From Streptomyces rapamycinicus NRRL 5491 (lineage in GTDB: Bacteria; Actinomycetota; Actinomycetes; Streptomycetales; Streptomycetaceae), in contig NZ_CP085193.1 of the NCBI RefSeq assembly GCF_024298965.1, positions 12,400,001-12,464,000 of the forward strand: DNA of 64,000 bases. The letters run 5' to 3'. Of this stretch, positions 62,289-64,000 are shown in pieces. The translations under genes were made by a program, and so were the position numbers. Every line of letters begins with the position of its first letter. Position 1 is the stretch's first letter. Under the pieces are notes generated by a model. It was not told where the DNA came from. It worked only from the letters and a program-made list of their open reading frames with translations, and ran no database searches.

Positions 62289-62318
62289 AAAGATCACCCT
62301 GCCGAGCCGAAGTCAGTA
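62289..62318. repeat. 30-bp direct repeat, copy 2
   Basis: AAAGATCACCCTGCCGAGCC then GAAGTCAGTA. It overlaps the stop codon of the decayed hydrolase (62313-62315), just as copy 1 overlaps the start of the neighbouring hypothetical gene. See copy 1 for the comparison. Confidence 0.75.
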
Positions 62319-62882
62319 ACGGGCGAACGACCCGTTCGCCCGATCGCCTGTCAGCACCTTCCGCAACACCTCAGCGAACTCCTTGGGCTGCTCGATGAAG
62401 CCACCGTGGTCGCCGGGGAACTCGACCGGCGGCGTGCCCAGCAGCTCGGCCAGCGCAGTGGAAGTCAGGTAGGTATCCAGCCCCCTCTAGGCGACGCCGA
62501 TGCCGACGACGACGGGGGTCGGGCCAGCCGCCAACGCGGCGATGTCGGGTAGGTAGCGCGTGGTGCCCCGCAGCTCATCGGCGAAGAAGCGGGCGCCGTT
62601 GGCGAATACGTCGGCGGACTCGGCTCCCAGGGCGTCCAGGAGGGCGGTGACGTCGTCCGCCCGCAACTCGGGAATGGAGTCCTGCCCGGGGTCATAGAGG
62701 ATGCTTCCCGAGATGCCTCGCGAGCCGTGGGTGACGACGGTGTGGGTGGCGAGCATGTCGGCCAGCGGTGCGAACGCCGCAGCGGCCATCGGCGCTCCCA
62801 TGACCAGCAGCAGCGGGCCCGCGCCACGGACCTCGTAGTGCAGACGCGCGCCCGGGACGTCGAGCGTGTGAGTGGTCGTCAT
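62313..62882 (-). pseudogene. alpha/beta hydrolase with an internal deletion and an in-frame stop
   Basis: Leftward from the ATG at 62882: MTTTHTLDVPGARLHYEVRG, APMAAAAFAPLADMLATHTV, RADDVTALLDALGAESADVF. The sequence then jumps without loss of frame to ANGARFFADELRGTTRYLPD, so about 100 residues with the nucleophile elbow (GxSxG) are gone. It continues PTPVVVGIGVA, TAG, then in the same frame RGLDTYLTSTALAELLGTPP, VEFPGDHGGFIEQPKEFAEV (catalytic His region) and LRKVLTGDRANGSFARY and stop. The family length is about 280 residues; this remnant cannot be catalytic. Confidence 0.75.
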
Positions 62883-63170
62883 TGCCGGTCATCCTTCCGC
62901 AAGTGGTCATCCGCAGTCGCGGTGATGAAGGGAAGACTCCGGCAGGCAGGAGAACTCATCGCTGCCTGCCTGACCTCCCCGCCTGTCGGCAACGACGCCA
63001 CCAACACCCCGGCCTGCACCACCCACTGCCATCGCCGGCCCGCAACATAATTATGATCAGGCGGCGTTGCGCCCGTCGGGGCAATGCCGGGACCGCTTCC
63101 GGTCCCGTGTCAAGACCTGTGCGCCAGCAACGGCGGCGTCTACAGCTCGGTTCCGGCCTCATGTGCCCTT
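62883..63170. other. intergenic region with two hairpins
   Basis: Contains GGCAGGCAG (62941-62949) / CTGCCTGCC (62962-62970), a perfect 9-bp dyad with no U-run upstream of the hydrolase start, and the hairpin at 63088-63107 beyond the end of the nuclease gene. No gene is supportable. Confidence 0.4.
63088..63107 (-). terminator. hairpin downstream of the nuclease gene
   Basis: CGGGACCG - CTTC - CGGTCCCG: a perfect 8-bp stem with a tetraloop, about 65 bases past the leftward nuclease stop. There is no U-run, so it may be a non-canonical actinobacterial terminator. Confidence 0.45.
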
Positions 63171-64000
63171 CTACGAGGTGGGCATGGTGATGTCGTTGTA
63201 GGACTCCAGGAGGGTCCAGCGCCGTGCTGCCCGCGCTCCGGATGGGAGCCGGTCGGCGGCTGGCAGTGGGCCCAGGGCCAGGCCGGTGAGGTTGGCGATG
63301 TCGGTCACAGGTACCTGGAAGGTGCGGAAGGCGCCGAGCGGGGGAGGGGCGCCTGCTCGTGCGGCTTTGGCCAGGGCTTGGGCGGCGGCGTCTTTGGTGA
63401 GGTCGGGGCTCTGGTCCAGCACATAGGCGGTGGCCGCCAGGTCCCCGTCGTGCATGAACGCGGCGACTTTCCAGAACCGGAGCGGTACCTGGATGCCCCG
63501 GTAGGGCGGATCGGAGTCCTCGAGCACCGGCCCGGTGAAGACCGTCAGCTTGCGGTCGAAGTCTTCGGCGTGGTCGAGCAGGAAGTTCTCCAGCCCTGCC
63601 AGAGCTTCTTGCCCTGGTTGAAGATGTCCATCTGCGGAGCTGCGTTGGTGTAGTGGAACGTGTCGCTGTTCGCCGTGGACGCTTCCGCGCCCCATACCGG
63701 GTCGAGTCTGCGGACCAGGTGGCCTTTGTCCAGGGGGTTGTCTTTGTAGACGGGGTGGCCGGCCTGCTGGGCTTCGGGAATGCGGGGGTCGAAGCGCCAG
63801 TCGTCGTTGCGTGGCACATCGATGAGGTTCGCGCCGTTGATCGTGACGGCTGTTGCCGCGGCCAGCCGCCGGTCCGGGCGGAAGACGACGCTGAAGTTGG
63901 TGTACGGGAGGATCACTGTTTCGATGCCCGGATCGGCAGGCACGGGCAGCGGTACAGCCGTTCCCAGGAAGCGGTCGTTGTAGCCCTTGCGGTTCGCCAG
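63171..64000 (-). pseudogene. DNA/RNA non-specific endonuclease, frameshifted, 5' end outside window
   Basis: Leftward from the window edge: LANRKGYNDRFLGTAVPLPV, TVILPYTNFSVVFRPDRRLA, AATAVTINGANLIDVPRNDD, then the beta-beta-alpha-metal active site NPLDKGHLVRRLDPVWG (DKGH in place of the usual DRGH, catalytic His), and NSDTFHYTNAAPQMDIFNQG (metal-binding Asn). At about 63600 CAGGGCTGGAG lacks one G needed for LWQGLENFLLDHAEDFDRKL; the rest (VFTGPVLEDSDPPYRGIQVP, RFWKVAAFM) runs to 63171. With the missing base it is a complete C-terminus. Such nucleases are secreted or serve as effector toxins; the N-terminus that would tell is not visible. Confidence 0.75.

Noticed and set aside
1..64000. 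tRNA, rRNA, riboswitch or CRISPR features
   Set aside because: Scanning by eye found no cloverleaf with a T-loop consensus, no rRNA blocks and no spaced short repeats; a small or degenerate RNA could be missed without a covariance search.

Overview
The window is high-GC actinobacterial DNA and almost certainly comes from a Streptomyces or close relative. The evidence is a CYP157-type P450, an F420-dependent LLM oxidoreductase, RsbU-type phosphatases, a Tat-exported flavoenzyme, a streptogrisin-like protease, a 'type A2 lantipeptide'-like double-glycine peptide, and many Streptomyces-type insertion sequences. No rRNA, tRNA or CRISPR array was seen. The density of IS copies, truncated genes and plasmid-type remnants (relaxase, integrase, Tn3 transposase, coiled-coil plasmid protein) suggests a chromosome arm, a large linear plasmid, or decayed integrative elements.

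Layout. 1-7.5 kb: 5' part of a molybdenum-hydroxylase FAD subunit, an IS1182 remnant, a large GAF-PP2C-HATPase regulator, small hypothetical genes, MMPL and relaxase remnants, an ArsR-type regulator and a small secreted protein. 7.6-14.6 kb: mobile block. A transposase-less element carrying a pentapeptide-repeat gene abuts an intact IS1182-family element through a near-perfect palindrome; beyond it lie an IS-broken two-component system, a frameshifted IS5-type element, an internally deleted MPI-like protein, and IS701, copper amine oxidase and ISAs1 remnants. 14.8-17.6 kb: an exported FAD amine oxidase translationally coupled to an exported RidA protein. 18.0-19.9 kb: a decayed GH65-type glycosidase and an IS5 remnant. 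19.9-32.6 kb: the longest intact stretch. It holds a CYP157-like P450, an LLM oxidoreductase, a TetR regulator and a lipid-catabolism operon (SDR, enoyl-CoA hydratase, alpha-methylacyl-CoA racemase, acyl-CoA ligase, thiolase, acyl-CoA dehydrogenase, a decayed second hydratase, CoA transferase).

32.9-41.4 kb: IS701 and IS256 remnants, an MTHFR-like protein, a TPR fragment, a PHP hydrolase, an accessory MurJ, and a junction of truncated secreted-protein, response-regulator and Tn3 genes. 41.9-51.4 kb: a frameshifted S1 protease, a lipoprotein, a second PP2C regulator, a PIN-like toxin/antitoxin-like pair, and an ABC exporter with a divergent regulator and clear operators. 51.4-64 kb: an intact IS1380 element with CTAG duplications, a decayed HTH/NB-ARC protein, an AraC-regulated aldo/keto reductase, integrase remnants, a TetR-regulated quinone-oxidoreductase-like enzyme, a truncated CoiA-like protein, a double-glycine peptide gene between 30-bp direct repeats, a collapsed hydrolase, and a frameshifted DNA/RNA endonuclease that runs off the right edge.

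Working together. The catabolic operon encodes a full beta-oxidation cycle with a racemase, as expected for alpha-methyl-branched acyl chains, and it shares an AACGnnCGTT-type operator with the tetR and LLM promoters. The amine oxidase would produce imines outside the membrane that the coupled RidA could hydrolyse. Single-base frameshifts concentrate in the mobile and remnant genes and are absent from the 19.9-30.6 kb core, which suggests real decay, although raw reads would be needed to exclude assembly error.
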